DNA from: Arthrobacter sp. zg-Y769
GTDB lineage: Bacteria > Actinomycetota > Actinomycetes > Actinomycetales > Micrococcaceae
Reading direction: 5' to 3'
Assembly (NCBI RefSeq): GCF_020907405.1
Contig: NZ_JAJJOE010000014.1
Coordinates: forward strand, 62,001-126,000
Length of the DNA stretch: 64,000 nt
The notes below the pieces were generated by a model. It did not search any database. It was not told the origin of the DNA and saw only the letters and a list, made by a program, of their open reading frames with translations. A program made the translations under genes and the position numbers. Positions within the stretch are counted from its first letter, which is position 1; each line of letters begins with the position of its first letter. This document shows positions 1 to 8,210 of this stretch, in pieces.

Positions 1-287
1 CGTCCAACGACGGCAAGGTCATCCGGGTCATCATGCCCGAACTGACTCAGGACCGCCGCAAGGAATACGTCAAGATTGTCCGCGGCAAGGCCGAGGACGC
101 CAAGGTATCCGTCCGCAACATCCGCCGCAAGGCCAAGGACGGCATTGACCGCCTGGTCAAGGACAGCGAAGTGGGCGAAGACGACGGCGCCCGGGCGGAA
201 AAGGATCTCGACGCCCTGACCAAGGCCCATACGGATTCCATTGACGAACTCCTCAAGCGCAAGGAAGCCGAGCTTCTCGAGGTCTGA
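1..287 (+). CDS. frr: Ribosome recycling factor, C-terminal part (5' end outside window)
   Basis: This is the C-terminal part of ribosome recycling factor, which splits post-termination ribosomes together with EF-G. The reading frame is open from base 3, and the internal ATG at 33 is not the start. The translation upstream of it ([15 protein letters not shown]) and the following [16 protein letters not shown] and the Lys/Glu-rich final helix are typical of RRF domain I. It stops at 285-287 and shares one base with the cdsA start, so the two are translationally coupled. The frr-cdsA order is usual in actinobacteria. Identification is firm; only the N-terminus is missing. Confidence 0.95.
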   Translation, partial: SNDGKVIRVIMPELTQDRRKEYVKIVRGKAEDAKVSVRNIRRKAKDGIDRLVKDSEVGEDDGARAEKDLDALTKAHTDSIDELLKRKEAELLEV

Positions 288-1252
288 TGAGTGATACCCA
301 GCCTCCCACCCGGGCTGGCGGGTCACCGTCCGTCGAGACTGTTCCGGCAGCAAAGGCCAACGACATGAGCGCAGCTGATTCCGGACAGGTCCGGAGCCGC
401 AGCGACCGGAGCCGCCGCAGGGCCGAGAAGCCTGTAAAGGTCTCGCGCGCCGGACGCAACCTGCCTGCTGCCATTGCCGTTGGAGTGATCCTGCTTGGCT
501 CTTTGCTGAGCGGACTGCTCTTCTTCCCGTTTGCCATCGTGATCATTGCGGTGGTTTTCGCCGCCGTCGGCGTCTGGGAAGTCAACCGCGCCCTCGAGGT
601 GCGCGGAATGAAGGTACCGCAGGTGCCGGTGCTGGTCGGGTCCGTGGGGCTGCCGTTCGCAGCGTTCTTCGGCGGCACGGAGGCGCTGGCCTTCGCCATG
701 GTGGCAACGGCCGTCGCCATCCTCCTGTGGCGCAGCATCGACACCGCCGCCGAAGCGATCCAGAGCATCCTGGCCGGCATCTTCGTGGTTCTCTGGGTGC
801 CGTTCCTGCTGAGCTTCGCCCTGCTGCTGCTGCGCGAACCCGACGGGCAGATCCGAGTGGCCGTGCTGCTGCTGCTTGTCGTCTCCAATGACACCTTCGG
901 CTACCTGGTAGGTGCCTTCTTCGGCAAGCATCCGATGGCACCGAAGATCAGCCCGAAAAAGTCCTGGGAGGGCTTTGCCGGATCCGCCGTCGGCGCAGCA
1001 ATCGTGGGCGTCGGCGCGGCAGTCCTGTTCCTGGACCAGCCCTGGTGGTTCGGAGTGGTGCTCGCGGTGGCGACCGTGGCCGCGGCAACCGCCGGTGACT
1101 TCTCCGAGTCCATGGTCAAGCGGGAACTGGGCGTGAAGGACATGTCCAATCTCCTGCCCGGACACGGCGGGGTGATGGACCGGCTCGACTCGGTGGTCTT
1201 TGCCTCCCCAGTGGTGTTCCTGCTGTCGGTGCTGCTTAGCACGGTGTCCTAG
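287..1252 (+). CDS. cdsA: Phosphatidate cytidylyltransferase (CDP-diglyceride synthase)
   Basis: CdsA makes CDP-diacylglycerol from phosphatidic acid and CTP in the membrane and feeds phospholipid synthesis. The 321-residue protein has a charged, Arg-rich cytoplasmic N-terminal extension of about 55 residues, then about seven hydrophobic segments. The C-terminal family signature is present: a VKRELGVKD segment followed by LPGHGGVMDRLDS, with the metal-binding Asp residues. The ATG at 287 overlaps the frr stop by one base. The N-terminal extension is longer than in E. coli CdsA, as is common in actinobacteria. Confidence 0.95.
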   Translation: MSDTQPPTRAGGSPSVETVPAAKANDMSAADSGQVRSRSDRSRRRAEKPVKVSRAGRNLPAAIAVGVILLGSLLSGLLFFPFAIVIIAVVFAAVGVWEVNRALEVRGMKVPQVPVLVGSVGLPFAAFFGGTEALAFAMVATAVAILLWRSIDTAAEAIQSILAGIFVVLWVPFLLSFALLLLREPDGQIRVAVLLLLVVSNDTFGYLVGAFFGKHPMAPKISPKKSWEGFAGSAVGAAIVGVGAAVLFLDQPWWFGVVLAVATVAAATAGDFSESMVKRELGVKDMSNLLPGHGGVMDRLDSVVFASPVVFLLSVLLSTVS

Positions 1253-1458
1253 CGCAGGTACGGCATGGATCCGTAACAGTCCGGCAACGGACGGTGTGCC
1301 GGAACACAGTCCGGCGGTGCCGGCATCGTAAGATGTTTCACAGTTTCACACGATGCCGGCAGGACCACTGCAGGAACCCGCAGCAGGAACACCCTGCAGA
1401 ACACCGGGATCCAGCGGCGTAACTCCGCGGGAAATAACCACAGAGGAACAACATATTC

Positions 1459-2037
1459 ATGGACGATGCGCGGCAGGCCAGTGCCCCTTTCGAACGCGTG
1501 GGACGACGGGACTTCGGCTACAACATCCGCCAGGTTGATGAGTTCCTGACGAAGGCCCGTAATTACTACAACTCGGATTCCACGTCCGCCAATCCGGTGA
1601 CCAGCGCCGACGTACGGTCAATGGCTTTCGATCCGGCAAAGGGCGGCTACGAACCGCAGGCAGTGGATGCCGCACTGGACCGCCTGGAGGACGTCTTCGC
1701 CCAGCGGGAACGCGACCGCCTGATTACCGACCGCGGAGAAGAAGCGTGGCTGCTGCAGATCGGACGGCTGTCCGCAGTTCTTCGGGCCCGCCTGCACCGC
1801 AAGCCGGGGGAGCGGTTCCGCCGTCCCGGCAGGAAGCGTGCCACCAGCTACAACGTCGAGGACGTTGACGCCCTGTGCAACGAACTCCTTGGCTACTTCG
1901 AGCATGACCGTCCCCTCAGCGTGGACGTGGTGCGCCGTGCCGTCTTCCGGGAGGCCAAGGGCGGGCAGGGCTACGAGGAAAGCCAGGTGGACGCCTTCCT
2001 GGACCGCGTGGTCGAGCTGATGGCCTCCATAGACTAA
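1459..2037 (+). CDS. DivIVA domain-containing protein
   Basis: This 192-residue soluble protein contains three copies of a short motif, an aromatic residue followed by xxxQVDxFL: GYNIRQVDEFL near the N-terminus, GYEPQAVDAAL in the middle and GYEESQVDAFL at the C-terminus. Such motifs are found in the first helix region of DivIVA-like proteins. It lacks the long coiled coil of true DivIVA/Wag31, so it is more likely a small DivIVA-motif protein with an unknown role in division or polar growth. The ATG at 1459 has an upstream GAGGAA. It is convergent with the symporter gene, with 6 bases between the stops. Confidence 0.75.
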   Translation: MDDARQASAPFERVGRRDFGYNIRQVDEFLTKARNYYNSDSTSANPVTSADVRSMAFDPAKGGYEPQAVDAALDRLEDVFAQRERDRLITDRGEEAWLLQIGRLSAVLRARLHRKPGERFRRPGRKRATSYNVEDVDALCNELLGYFEHDRPLSVDVVRRAVFREAKGGQGYEESQVDAFLDRVVELMASID

Positions 2038-2043
2038 GCAGTC

Positions 2044-3570
2044 CTATCCTGCCTCGGCTCCGGTTCCCGGGCGGGGCGGATCCAGGGGCTCCGGAGTGTG
2101 CAGCCGCGCCAGGAACTTCGCCGCCCCGCCGGGAACGGATCGTGCAGTCAGCCGGGACACCAGCACCGTCACGGCAAACGCCGCCGGAACCGTCCAGGCT
2201 GCGGGCTGCGCGATCCACACCGGAATCTCCGTGCCTACCCGCGGCAGCACGGCACCGGCGGCCATCGCCCCGCCGCACAGCAGTGCGCCGGTCAGCATCC
2301 CCGCCCCTGCCCCGGCCGCCGTCAGCCGCCGCCACCAGATCCCCAGCACCAGCAGGGGACAAAGAGTGGAGGCCGTGAACGCAAACACCATCCCGATGCT
2401 CCCGGCCAGTGCCGATGATTCGGTGAGCAGCGCAATGGCGAGCGGCACGACGCAGGCCAGCACCGCGGACACACGGAACCCGGCAACGCTGCCGCGGAAG
2501 AATTCCTGGCTGATCACCCCCGCCAGCGAGACGGTCAATCCGCTGCTGGTGGAGAGGAAGGCGGCGAAGGCCCCGGCCGTTACCAGTGCCGCCAGGAGAT
2601 CCCCGGAAGCGCCGTCGAACACCCTCCCGGGCAGGAGCAGCACCGTGGCGTCTGCTGCCCCGCCGTCCCCCAGATCCGGGGCATAGATCCTGCCCAGCAC
2701 CCCGTAGGTGATCGGGAAAATGTAGAACAGGGAGAGCAGGCCCAGGACAATGAGCGTGGTCCGCCGGGCGGATCCGCCGTCGGGGTTGGTGTAGAAGCGC
2801 ACCAGCACGTGCGGGAGGCCCAGCGTGCCGCAGAGCAGCGCGATGCTCAGCGAGATATTGCGGTACAGCGGCGCATTGGTTTCCGGGTTCAGCGCCTCCG
2901 CCAGGAGCCGGCCGCCGTCGGCCCCGGGCGGGCCGTCGCCCGCGAGGCGGAAGAGGATAAACAGCACGGGCACGGCAATGGCCACCAGTTTCAGCCAGTA
3001 CTGGAAAGCCTGGACAAACGTGATGGACCGCATGCCGCCGGTTACCACGCTCAGGCAGACGACGCCGGTCACCACCAGGGCGCCGAGCTCTGGGGGCAGC
3101 CCGGTGGTGATGCGCATGGTGAGGGCCGCGCCGTGCAGCTGCGGCACAATGTACAGCCAGCCGATGGCAATCACCAGCAGGCTGGTCAGGCGGCGCACCG
3201 GCAGGGATTCCAGCCGGGCCGAGGCGAAGTCGGGGACGGTGTACGCCCCGGACCGGCGCAGGGGAGCGGCTACGAAGAGCAGGAGCATCAGATAGCCGCC
3301 GGTGTACCCGATGGGAAACCAGAGCGCGTCCACACCGGAGGCGACAATCAGCCCCGCGACACCCAGGAAGCTGGCTGCGGAAAGGTATTCGCCGCCGATG
3401 GCCGAAGCATTCCACCACGGTTTTACCGTCCGGGAGGCCACATAGAAGTCGCTGGTGGTCCGCGAGATCCGCAGTCCGTAGAAACCGATCAGCAGCGTCG
3501 CGGCGGAAACCAGTGCCAGCGCGGTGTAACCGAAGCCCGGGCTCATGGCGGCGTCAACATCCCAGGTCAC
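2044..3570 (-). CDS. Solute:sodium symporter (ActP/MctC-like), LytTR-linked copy
   Basis: This is a sodium:solute symporter of about 508 residues with 12-13 hydrophobic segments, of the type that imports acetate, pyruvate or related monocarboxylates. Recognisable features are the YGLRISRTTSDFYVASR entry after the first helix, GGEYLSAASFLG in helix 2 and PHVLVRFYTNPD in the middle, which match the cation/acetate symporter family. The frame is open to 3723, but the segment upstream of 3570 overlaps the preceding gene. The GTG at 3570 lies four bases after that gene's stop and is preferred; an ATG at 3546 is the alternative. It is the last gene of an operon with the kinase, regulator and small membrane protein. 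The substrate is inferred. Confidence 0.85.
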   Translation of the reverse strand: MTWDVDAAMSPGFGYTALALVSAATLLIGFYGLRISRTTSDFYVASRTVKPWWNASAIGGEYLSAASFLGVAGLIVASGVDALWFPIGYTGGYLMLLLFVAAPLRRSGAYTVPDFASARLESLPVRRLTSLLVIAIGWLYIVPQLHGAALTMRITTGLPPELGALVVTGVVCLSVVTGGMRSITFVQAFQYWLKLVAIAVPVLFILFRLAGDGPPGADGGRLLAEALNPETNAPLYRNISLSIALLCGTLGLPHVLVRFYTNPDGGSARRTTLIVLGLLSLFYIFPITYGVLGRIYAPDLGDGGAADATVLLLPGRVFDGASGDLLAALVTAGAFAAFLSTSSGLTVSLAGVISQEFFRGSVAGFRVSAVLACVVPLAIALLTESSALAGSIGMVFAFTASTLCPLLVLGIWWRRLTAAGAGAGMLTGALLCGGAMAAGAVLPRVGTEIPVWIAQPAAWTVPAAFAVTVLVSRLTARSVPGGAAKFLARLHTPEPLDPPRPGTGAEAG

Positions 3571-3574
3571 CGGG

Positions 3575-3973
3575 TTACCGCCCGTCCACCAGGTCGCGGT
3601 AACGGGTTTCGTTTCGCTGTGCAGTGTGCACGTAGAGCAGCCCGCAGCCGATGACGAGCGGATAAACTCCGACACCGAGCAGGAACCAGGGGGCAGGGAC
3701 GCCGAAGACCGCCAGTTCGGCAACTACCGGCAGGAAGGCCAGCAGTACCGGGACGCCGAGCAGGATCAGCAGGAACCCGCCGCCCACCACCAGCGCCAGC
3801 CTCAGCTGGCTGCGGATCAGCGCGCCGATGATCAACTCGCCCACTTCGGACTGTTCGTCCAGTTCGCGGGAGACCGGGAACGGCGCTGCACCCGTGCCGG
3901 GTGCGGTCACCCGGACCCGCGCCGGTGCCGGTGCCGGTGCCGGGCCGGAACCGGGCTCTGGGGTGCGGTTCAC
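3575..3973 (-). CDS. Small two-helix membrane protein, symporter partner
   Basis: This 132-residue protein has a Pro/Ala-rich N-terminus (repeated APAPA), then a soluble linker and two hydrophobic segments (LALVVGGGFLLILLGV and FLLGVGVYPLVIGCGLLYV). It sits directly before a solute:sodium symporter, as DUF485 proteins do, and its size and topology match. The sequence is only loosely DUF485-like, so family membership is inferred. Its start overlaps the stop of the LytTR regulator by four bases (ATGA), and its stop is four bases before the symporter start. That suggests tight coupling and a role in symporter assembly or activity. Confidence 0.7.
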   Translation of the reverse strand: MNRTPEPGSGPAPAPAPARVRVTAPGTGAAPFPVSRELDEQSEVGELIIGALIRSQLRLALVVGGGFLLILLGVPVLLAFLPVVAELAVFGVPAPWFLLGVGVYPLVIGCGLLYVHTAQRNETRYRDLVDGR

Positions 3974-4716
3974 TGCGTGGGCCGGACCCGTCCGGCGTCG
4001 AGCGTGTTGCGCACGGCCGGCAGGTGCCGCCGGCTAACCGGCAGGTCCACCGCGCCCAGCTGCACGCTTGCCCGCCCGCCGGTCAGCCGCACCTGGCGGA
4101 TGTGGTTCCGGGCCACGAGGTAGGAGCGGTGGATGCGGACAAATCCGGCACCGGCCCACTGCTCTTCCAGATCCGCCAGGGGTACCCGGATAAGGTAGCT
4201 GGCGTCGGCGGTGTGCAGCCGGGCATAGTCGCCCTGCGCCTGGACGTAGCGGATCTCGCCGCGGGGGATGATCTTCGTCGTCGCGCCCTGGACGACGGTG
4301 ACGACGTCGGCGTCTTCAGGCTCGGTGTCGAATGCGAGCTCGCAGATCCGGCGCACCGACTCGGACAACCGCTCCGGCCGTACCGGCTTGAGCAGGTAAT
4401 CCAGGGCTGCGAGGTCAAAGGCCCGGAGCGCCTGGTCCTCATCCGCAGTGACGAAGACGACGGCGGGCGGGCGCTCCCTGCCGCTCAGCGCCTTGGCGAT
4501 CTCCAGCCCCGAGAGGGCAGGCATGTGGATGTCGAGGAACACGGCGTCGACGTCGCGGGCCTCGATCTGCTGCAGCGCCTGGGCGCCGCTGGCGGCCCGG
4601 TACACCGTGCCGATCCGGGCATCCTGGCCCAGGAGATAGGCGAGCTCCTCGACGGCGGGGGCTTCGTCGTCGGCGACTACGACGGTGAGCGGCCGGAGGG
4701 GTTTGCGCATGGACAT
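3970..4716 (-). CDS. LytTR-family response regulator
   Basis: This is a 248-residue response regulator. The receiver domain spans about residues 10-125, with the acidic pair D16-D17, phospho-acceptor D62 (in VFLDIHMP), the Thr of FVTAD and the Lys of LLKPV. A C-terminal LytTR DNA-binding domain follows (IRYVQAQGDYARLHT, then FVRIHRSYLV). It is coded just after the sensor kinase and probably forms a pair with it. The frame is open to 4764, but that overlaps the kinase; the ATG at 4716 is five bases after the kinase stop (ATG 4710 is also possible). LytTR proteins bind pairs of short direct repeats, and candidates lie at 5966-6023. Confidence 0.92.
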   Translation of the reverse strand: MSMRKPLRPLTVVVADDEAPAVEELAYLLGQDARIGTVYRAASGAQALQQIEARDVDAVFLDIHMPALSGLEIAKALSGRERPPAVVFVTADEDQALRAFDLAALDYLLKPVRPERLSESVRRICELAFDTEPEDADVVTVVQGATTKIIPRGEIRYVQAQGDYARLHTADASYLIRVPLADLEEQWAGAGFVRIHRSYLVARNHIRQVRLTGGRASVQLGAVDLPVSRRHLPAVRNTLDAGRVRPTQ

Positions 4717-4720
4717 CAGA

Positions 4721-5932
4721 TTACGCGTCCGTGGGGCGGTTCTCCGGCTGCGACTTGGGGACACGCATGGTGATCAGGGTGCCGGCGCCCGGTGCCGTGT
4801 CAATGACAAGACCGTGGTTGTCGCCGTACACCTGCCTCAGCCGCACATCCACGTTCCGCAGGCCCACGTGGTCCCCGTCGGCATGCCCGGCCAGGACGGA
4901 GCGGAGGTATTCGGGGTCCATGCCCACGCCGTTGTCCTCGATGGTAATCACGGCGTCCGCCCCGGCGTCGACGGCTGCAATGCTGATCCGCCCCTGCCCG
5001 TCCTTGGCTTCCAGACCGTGCCGGACGGAATTCTCCACCAGCGGCTGCAGGGAAAGGAAGGGGATGACCGTGCCCAGCACCTCGGGGGCGATCTGCAGGG
5101 CCACCTTGAGCCGTTCACCGAAGCGTGCCCGTTCGAGCAGCAGATACCGGTCCACGGATTCCAGTTCCTGCGCGATGGTGGTGAAGTTGCCGTGCCGCCG
5201 GAAGGAATAGCGGGTGAAATCGGCGAACTCGACCACCAGCTCCCGGGCGCGGGCCGGATCCGTATTGATGTAGGAGGCAATCGCGTTCAGGGAGTTGTAG
5301 ATGAAGTGCGGACTGATCTGCGCCCGGAGCGCCCGCACCTCGGCCTCCATCAACTGCGCGCGGGAGGCATCGAGTTCGGCCAGCTCCACCTGGGTGGCGA
5401 GCCAGGCTGCCACCTCATTGGCTGCCCGCACCAGCCCGGCACGGACCGTCGGCGCGAACACGGCTACCGTGCCAACGGTCTCGCCGTTGACCGGCAGCGG
5501 GGAGATCAGCAGCTCGCAGCCGGAGTCCTGGAGGCCGAGGGCCCGCAATGCCGCGCCGCGGAAGACCCGCGTCCGGCCGGATTCCAACACCAGCGCCGCG
5601 GCGGATAACAGCCGCTGGCGGCGGAAGGGTGTGTCATTCACGGCGCCGTCCCACGCCAGCACCGCCGAGGCGTCGGTGATCACCAGGGTGTCACAGTCCA
5701 GCAGGTCACGCAGGTGCCGGCTGGCCTTGCGGGCCCCGGCAGGGGTCAGCCCCGCACGGAGATGTGCGGAGGCCAGCGACGCCGTATGGAGGGTCGCATA
5801 GGTTGCCCGCTCGGCGTCGGACCCCAGGTCCCGTTGTGAGCGGCTGAGCCGGAAGCCGAGGGTGCCCACCGCCGCAATGGTCAGGACGGCGACGGCGCAG
5901 ATCAGGGCAATATCGACGGCGGGACTGGGCAT
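4721..5932 (-). CDS. LytS/YehU-type sensor histidine kinase
   Basis: This is a 403-residue membrane sensor kinase. It has one N-terminal transmembrane segment (about residues 5-27), a GAF-like sensory region (about 45-180), a His_kinase domain with the phospho-acceptor H209 in ISPHFIYNSLNAI, and a GHKL ATPase domain with N-box VENSVRHG and G-box DNGVGM. The single helix distinguishes it from multi-helix LytS, so sensing is probably cytoplasmic through the GAF-like part. In known relatives (BtsS, YpdA, LytS of Bacillus) such kinases respond to pyruvate or related metabolites and control uptake carriers. Symporters on both sides support a similar role here. Confidence 0.92.
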   Translation of the reverse strand: MPSPAVDIALICAVAVLTIAAVGTLGFRLSRSQRDLGSDAERATYATLHTASLASAHLRAGLTPAGARKASRHLRDLLDCDTLVITDASAVLAWDGAVNDTPFRRQRLLSAAALVLESGRTRVFRGAALRALGLQDSGCELLISPLPVNGETVGTVAVFAPTVRAGLVRAANEVAAWLATQVELAELDASRAQLMEAEVRALRAQISPHFIYNSLNAIASYINTDPARARELVVEFADFTRYSFRRHGNFTTIAQELESVDRYLLLERARFGERLKVALQIAPEVLGTVIPFLSLQPLVENSVRHGLEAKDGQGRISIAAVDAGADAVITIEDNGVGMDPEYLRSVLAGHADGDHVGLRNVDVRLRQVYGDNHGLVIDTAPGAGTLITMRVPKSQPENRPTDA

Positions 5933-5965
5933 GGACCCACCCTAGCGGTCCGTCGGGCGGACCTG

Positions 5966-6023
5966 CGGTTCAACGCCGTTCAGCGCGGTCGAGTGCCGTT
6001 CACCGCACGGAACCAACCGTTCA
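5966..6023 (+). promoter_or_regulatory. Phased CCGTTCA direct-repeat array, candidate LytTR operator
   Basis: Four repeats, CGGTTCA at 5966, CCGTTCA at 5976, 5996 and 6017, start 10, 20 and 21 bases apart, so they fall on one face of the helix. LytTR regulators bind pairs of about 9-bp direct repeats one or two turns apart, and AlgR sites contain CCGTTCG. The array lies 34-90 bp upstream of the kinase gene and upstream of the divergent DUF485-actP operon. Confidence 0.6.
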
Positions 6024-6071
6024 CCGACGCGTTGGTGCGGCAGACGGACACCGGCGCCGGCATTGTAGGAA

Positions 6072-6087
6072 AGTGATGAGCGTCACA
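6072..6087. promoter_or_regulatory. CRP/GlxR-like site upstream of the acetate symporter operon
   Basis: The sequence AGTGA-N6-TCACA matches the CRP/GlxR consensus TGTGA-N6-TCACA at nine of ten arm positions. It lies 75-90 bp before the DUF485 start. Corynebacterial GlxR is known to control acetate metabolism, so carbon-source control of this symporter is plausible. Confidence 0.5.
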
Positions 6088-6161
6088 GCTTGCACAGCGT
6101 CGTGTCCTGGCCTCCACTGGTGGATGCAGCGCGCAGAGCGGGCTCCAACAGAGGAGGAACA

Positions 6162-6533
6162 ATGGCTGAAGAGCAGCCGGTTTCACACGCTGCGCACCCG
6201 GATCAGGTGGACTTCCGGGAAGTCCAGAGCTCGCCTGAGTTCCAGGAACTGCGCAAGCGCCAGCGCAGCTTTATTTTCCCCATGGCCGTGGTTTTCCTGG
6301 TCTGGTATTTCGCGTACGTCCTACTGGCCGACTACGCGCACGGTTTTATGTCCACCCCGGTCATCGGGAACATCAACGTGGGCCTGATCCTGGGCCTGCT
6401 GCAGTTCGTCAGCACGTTCGGCATCACGATGGCATATGTCAGCTACGCCAACCGCAGGATGGACCCCATTGCGGCGGACCTGCGCCACGACCTTGAGGCC
6501 CACGGAGTGAGCCGTCCGGAGGAGACCAAGTGA
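6162..6533 (+). CDS. DUF485 domain membrane protein
   Basis: This 123-residue protein has two transmembrane segments (FIFPMAVVFLVWYFAYVLLA and a second ending in ITMAYVSYANR) and the DUF485 pattern FQELRKRQRSF before the first helix. DUF485 proteins (E. coli YjcH) are coded next to acetate/cation symporters and are thought to support them. The ATG at 6162 is chosen because GAGGAGGAAC lies just upstream; longer reading of the frame to 6090 has no support. Its stop overlaps the GTG of the symporter (GTGA), so the two are co-translated. Confidence 0.93.
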   Translation: MAEEQPVSHAAHPDQVDFREVQSSPEFQELRKRQRSFIFPMAVVFLVWYFAYVLLADYAHGFMSTPVIGNINVGLILGLLQFVSTFGITMAYVSYANRRMDPIAADLRHDLEAHGVSRPEETK

Positions 6534-8158
6534 ACAGCCTGCACATTTCCGCCGCCACTGAGGTCACGGCCGAATCCATCAAGGACACCGGCCTGCTCAA
6601 CATGATCATCTTCGGTGTCTTCGTAGCCGTCACCCTCGTGGTGGTGCTGCGGGCAAGCCGCAACAACAAGACGGCAGCCGATTACTATGCCGCCGGCCGG
6701 TCCTTCACCGGGCCGCAGAACGGCACCGCCATCGCGGGTGACTACCTTTCGGCCGCTTCCTTCCTCGGCATCGTCGGCGCCATTGCGGTCAACGGCTATG
6801 ACGGCTTCCTGTACTCCATCGGCTTCCTCGTTGCCTGGCTGGTGGCCCTGCTGCTGGTCGCTGAAATGCTCCGCAACACCGGTAAGTTCACCATGGCCGA
6901 TGTGCTCTCCTTCCGGCTCAAGCAGCGTCCGGTCCGGATTGCCGCAGCCATCACCACCCTGGCCGTCTGCTTCTTCTACCTCCTGGCGCAGATGGCAGGC
7001 GCCGGCGGGCTGGTTTCCCTGCTGATGGGCATTGACGGCAAGATCGGCCAGTCGCTGGTCATTACCGTCGTCGGCGCCCTGATGATCATCTACGTATTGA
7101 TCGGCGGCATGAAGGGCACCACCTGGGTGCAGATCATCAAGGCCTTCCTGCTGATTGCAGGCGCGGCCATCATGACCGTCTGGGTCCTGGCCCTGCACGA
7201 CTTCAACCTCTCGGACCTGCTGGGGGCAGCGGTCGAGACCACCGGCAACCCCGCCATCCTGGATCCGGGGCTGCAGTACGGCAAGTCGGACACCTCCAAG
7301 CTGGACTTCGTCTCCCTCGGACTGGCTCTGGTGCTGGGCACCGCCGCCCTGCCGCACGTGCTGATGCGCTTCTACACGGTGCCTACCGCCAAGGAAGCCC
7401 GGCGTTCCGTTGTCTGGGCCATCTGGCTGATCGGCATCTTCTACCTGTTCACCCTGGTTCTGGGCTACGGCGCCGCGGCGCTGATCGGCTCGGATGCCAT
7501 CACGGGCGCTCCCGGCGGAGTGAACTCGGCTGCACCCCTGCTGGCCTTTGCGCTGGGCGGGCCGGTGCTGCTGGGACTGATTTCCGCCGTCGCCTTCGCC
7601 ACCATCCTGGCGGTGGTTGCCGGCCTGACCATCACGGCAGCGGCCTCCTTCGCCCACGACATCTACGCCAACGTCATCCGCAAGGGACAGGTGGACGCAG
7701 ACGGAGAGGTCAAGGTAGCCCGCACCACGGTGGTGGTTATCGGCATCATCTCGATCCTGGGCGGTATCGGTGCCCAGGGACAGAACGTAGCCTTCCTTGT
7801 GGCCCTGGCCTTCGCAGTGGCGGCCAGCGCCAACCTGCCGACCATCGTCTACTCGCTCTACTGGCGGAAGTTCTCCACCCAGGGCGCACTGTGGAGCATG
7901 TACGGCGGCCTCGGTTCCGCCATCCTGCTCATCGCGTTCTCTCCGGTGGTTTCGGGCCTCGAGACCTCGATGATCCCCAGTGCGGACTTCCAGTGGTTCC
8001 CGCTGAACAACCCCGGAATCGTGTCCATTCCGCTGGCCTTCTTCCTGGGCTGGCTGGGCACCGTGCTGGATAAGAACACCGAATCCGCCATCAAGCAGGC
8101 GGAAATGGAAGTCCGGTCCCTGACCGGCGTCGGCGCCGAGAAGGCCGTCGACCACTAG
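6530..8158 (+). CDS. actP: Cation/acetate symporter ActP-like
   Basis: This 542-residue solute:sodium symporter imports acetate or a related short-chain carboxylate using the sodium gradient. It has about 13 transmembrane segments and typical motifs: ADYYAAGRSFTGPQNG, GDYLSAASFLG, and LPHVLMRFYTVPTAKEARRS. The GTG start at 6530 overlaps the DUF485 stop. It is a full-length family member. It is more like E. coli ActP than is the paralogous symporter at 2044-3570. The substrate (acetate, pyruvate or propionate) cannot be decided from sequence. Confidence 0.93.
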   Translation: MNSLHISAATEVTAESIKDTGLLNMIIFGVFVAVTLVVVLRASRNNKTAADYYAAGRSFTGPQNGTAIAGDYLSAASFLGIVGAIAVNGYDGFLYSIGFLVAWLVALLLVAEMLRNTGKFTMADVLSFRLKQRPVRIAAAITTLAVCFFYLLAQMAGAGGLVSLLMGIDGKIGQSLVITVVGALMIIYVLIGGMKGTTWVQIIKAFLLIAGAAIMTVWVLALHDFNLSDLLGAAVETTGNPAILDPGLQYGKSDTSKLDFVSLGLALVLGTAALPHVLMRFYTVPTAKEARRSVVWAIWLIGIFYLFTLVLGYGAAALIGSDAITGAPGGVNSAAPLLAFALGGPVLLGLISAVAFATILAVVAGLTITAAASFAHDIYANVIRKGQVDADGEVKVARTTVVVIGIISILGGIGAQGQNVAFLVALAFAVAASANLPTIVYSLYWRKFSTQGALWSMYGGLGSAILLIAFSPVVSGLETSMIPSADFQWFPLNNPGIVSIPLAFFLGWLGTVLDKNTESAIKQAEMEVRSLTGVGAEKAVDH

Positions 8159-8176
8159 GGCTCGGCCGCTTCAGTC

Positions 8177-8210
8177 AAAGGCAGGTTCCGCTTAGGCGGG
8201 ACCTGCCTTT
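8177..8210. terminator. Bidirectional terminator between actP and lrp
   Basis: A 15-bp stem AAAGGCAGGTTCCGC / GCGGGACCTGCCTTT (one G-U pair) with a TTAG loop is flanked by A- and T-ends on both strands. It serves the convergent symporter and Lrp genes; the lrp stop codon lies in the loop. Confidence 0.8.
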
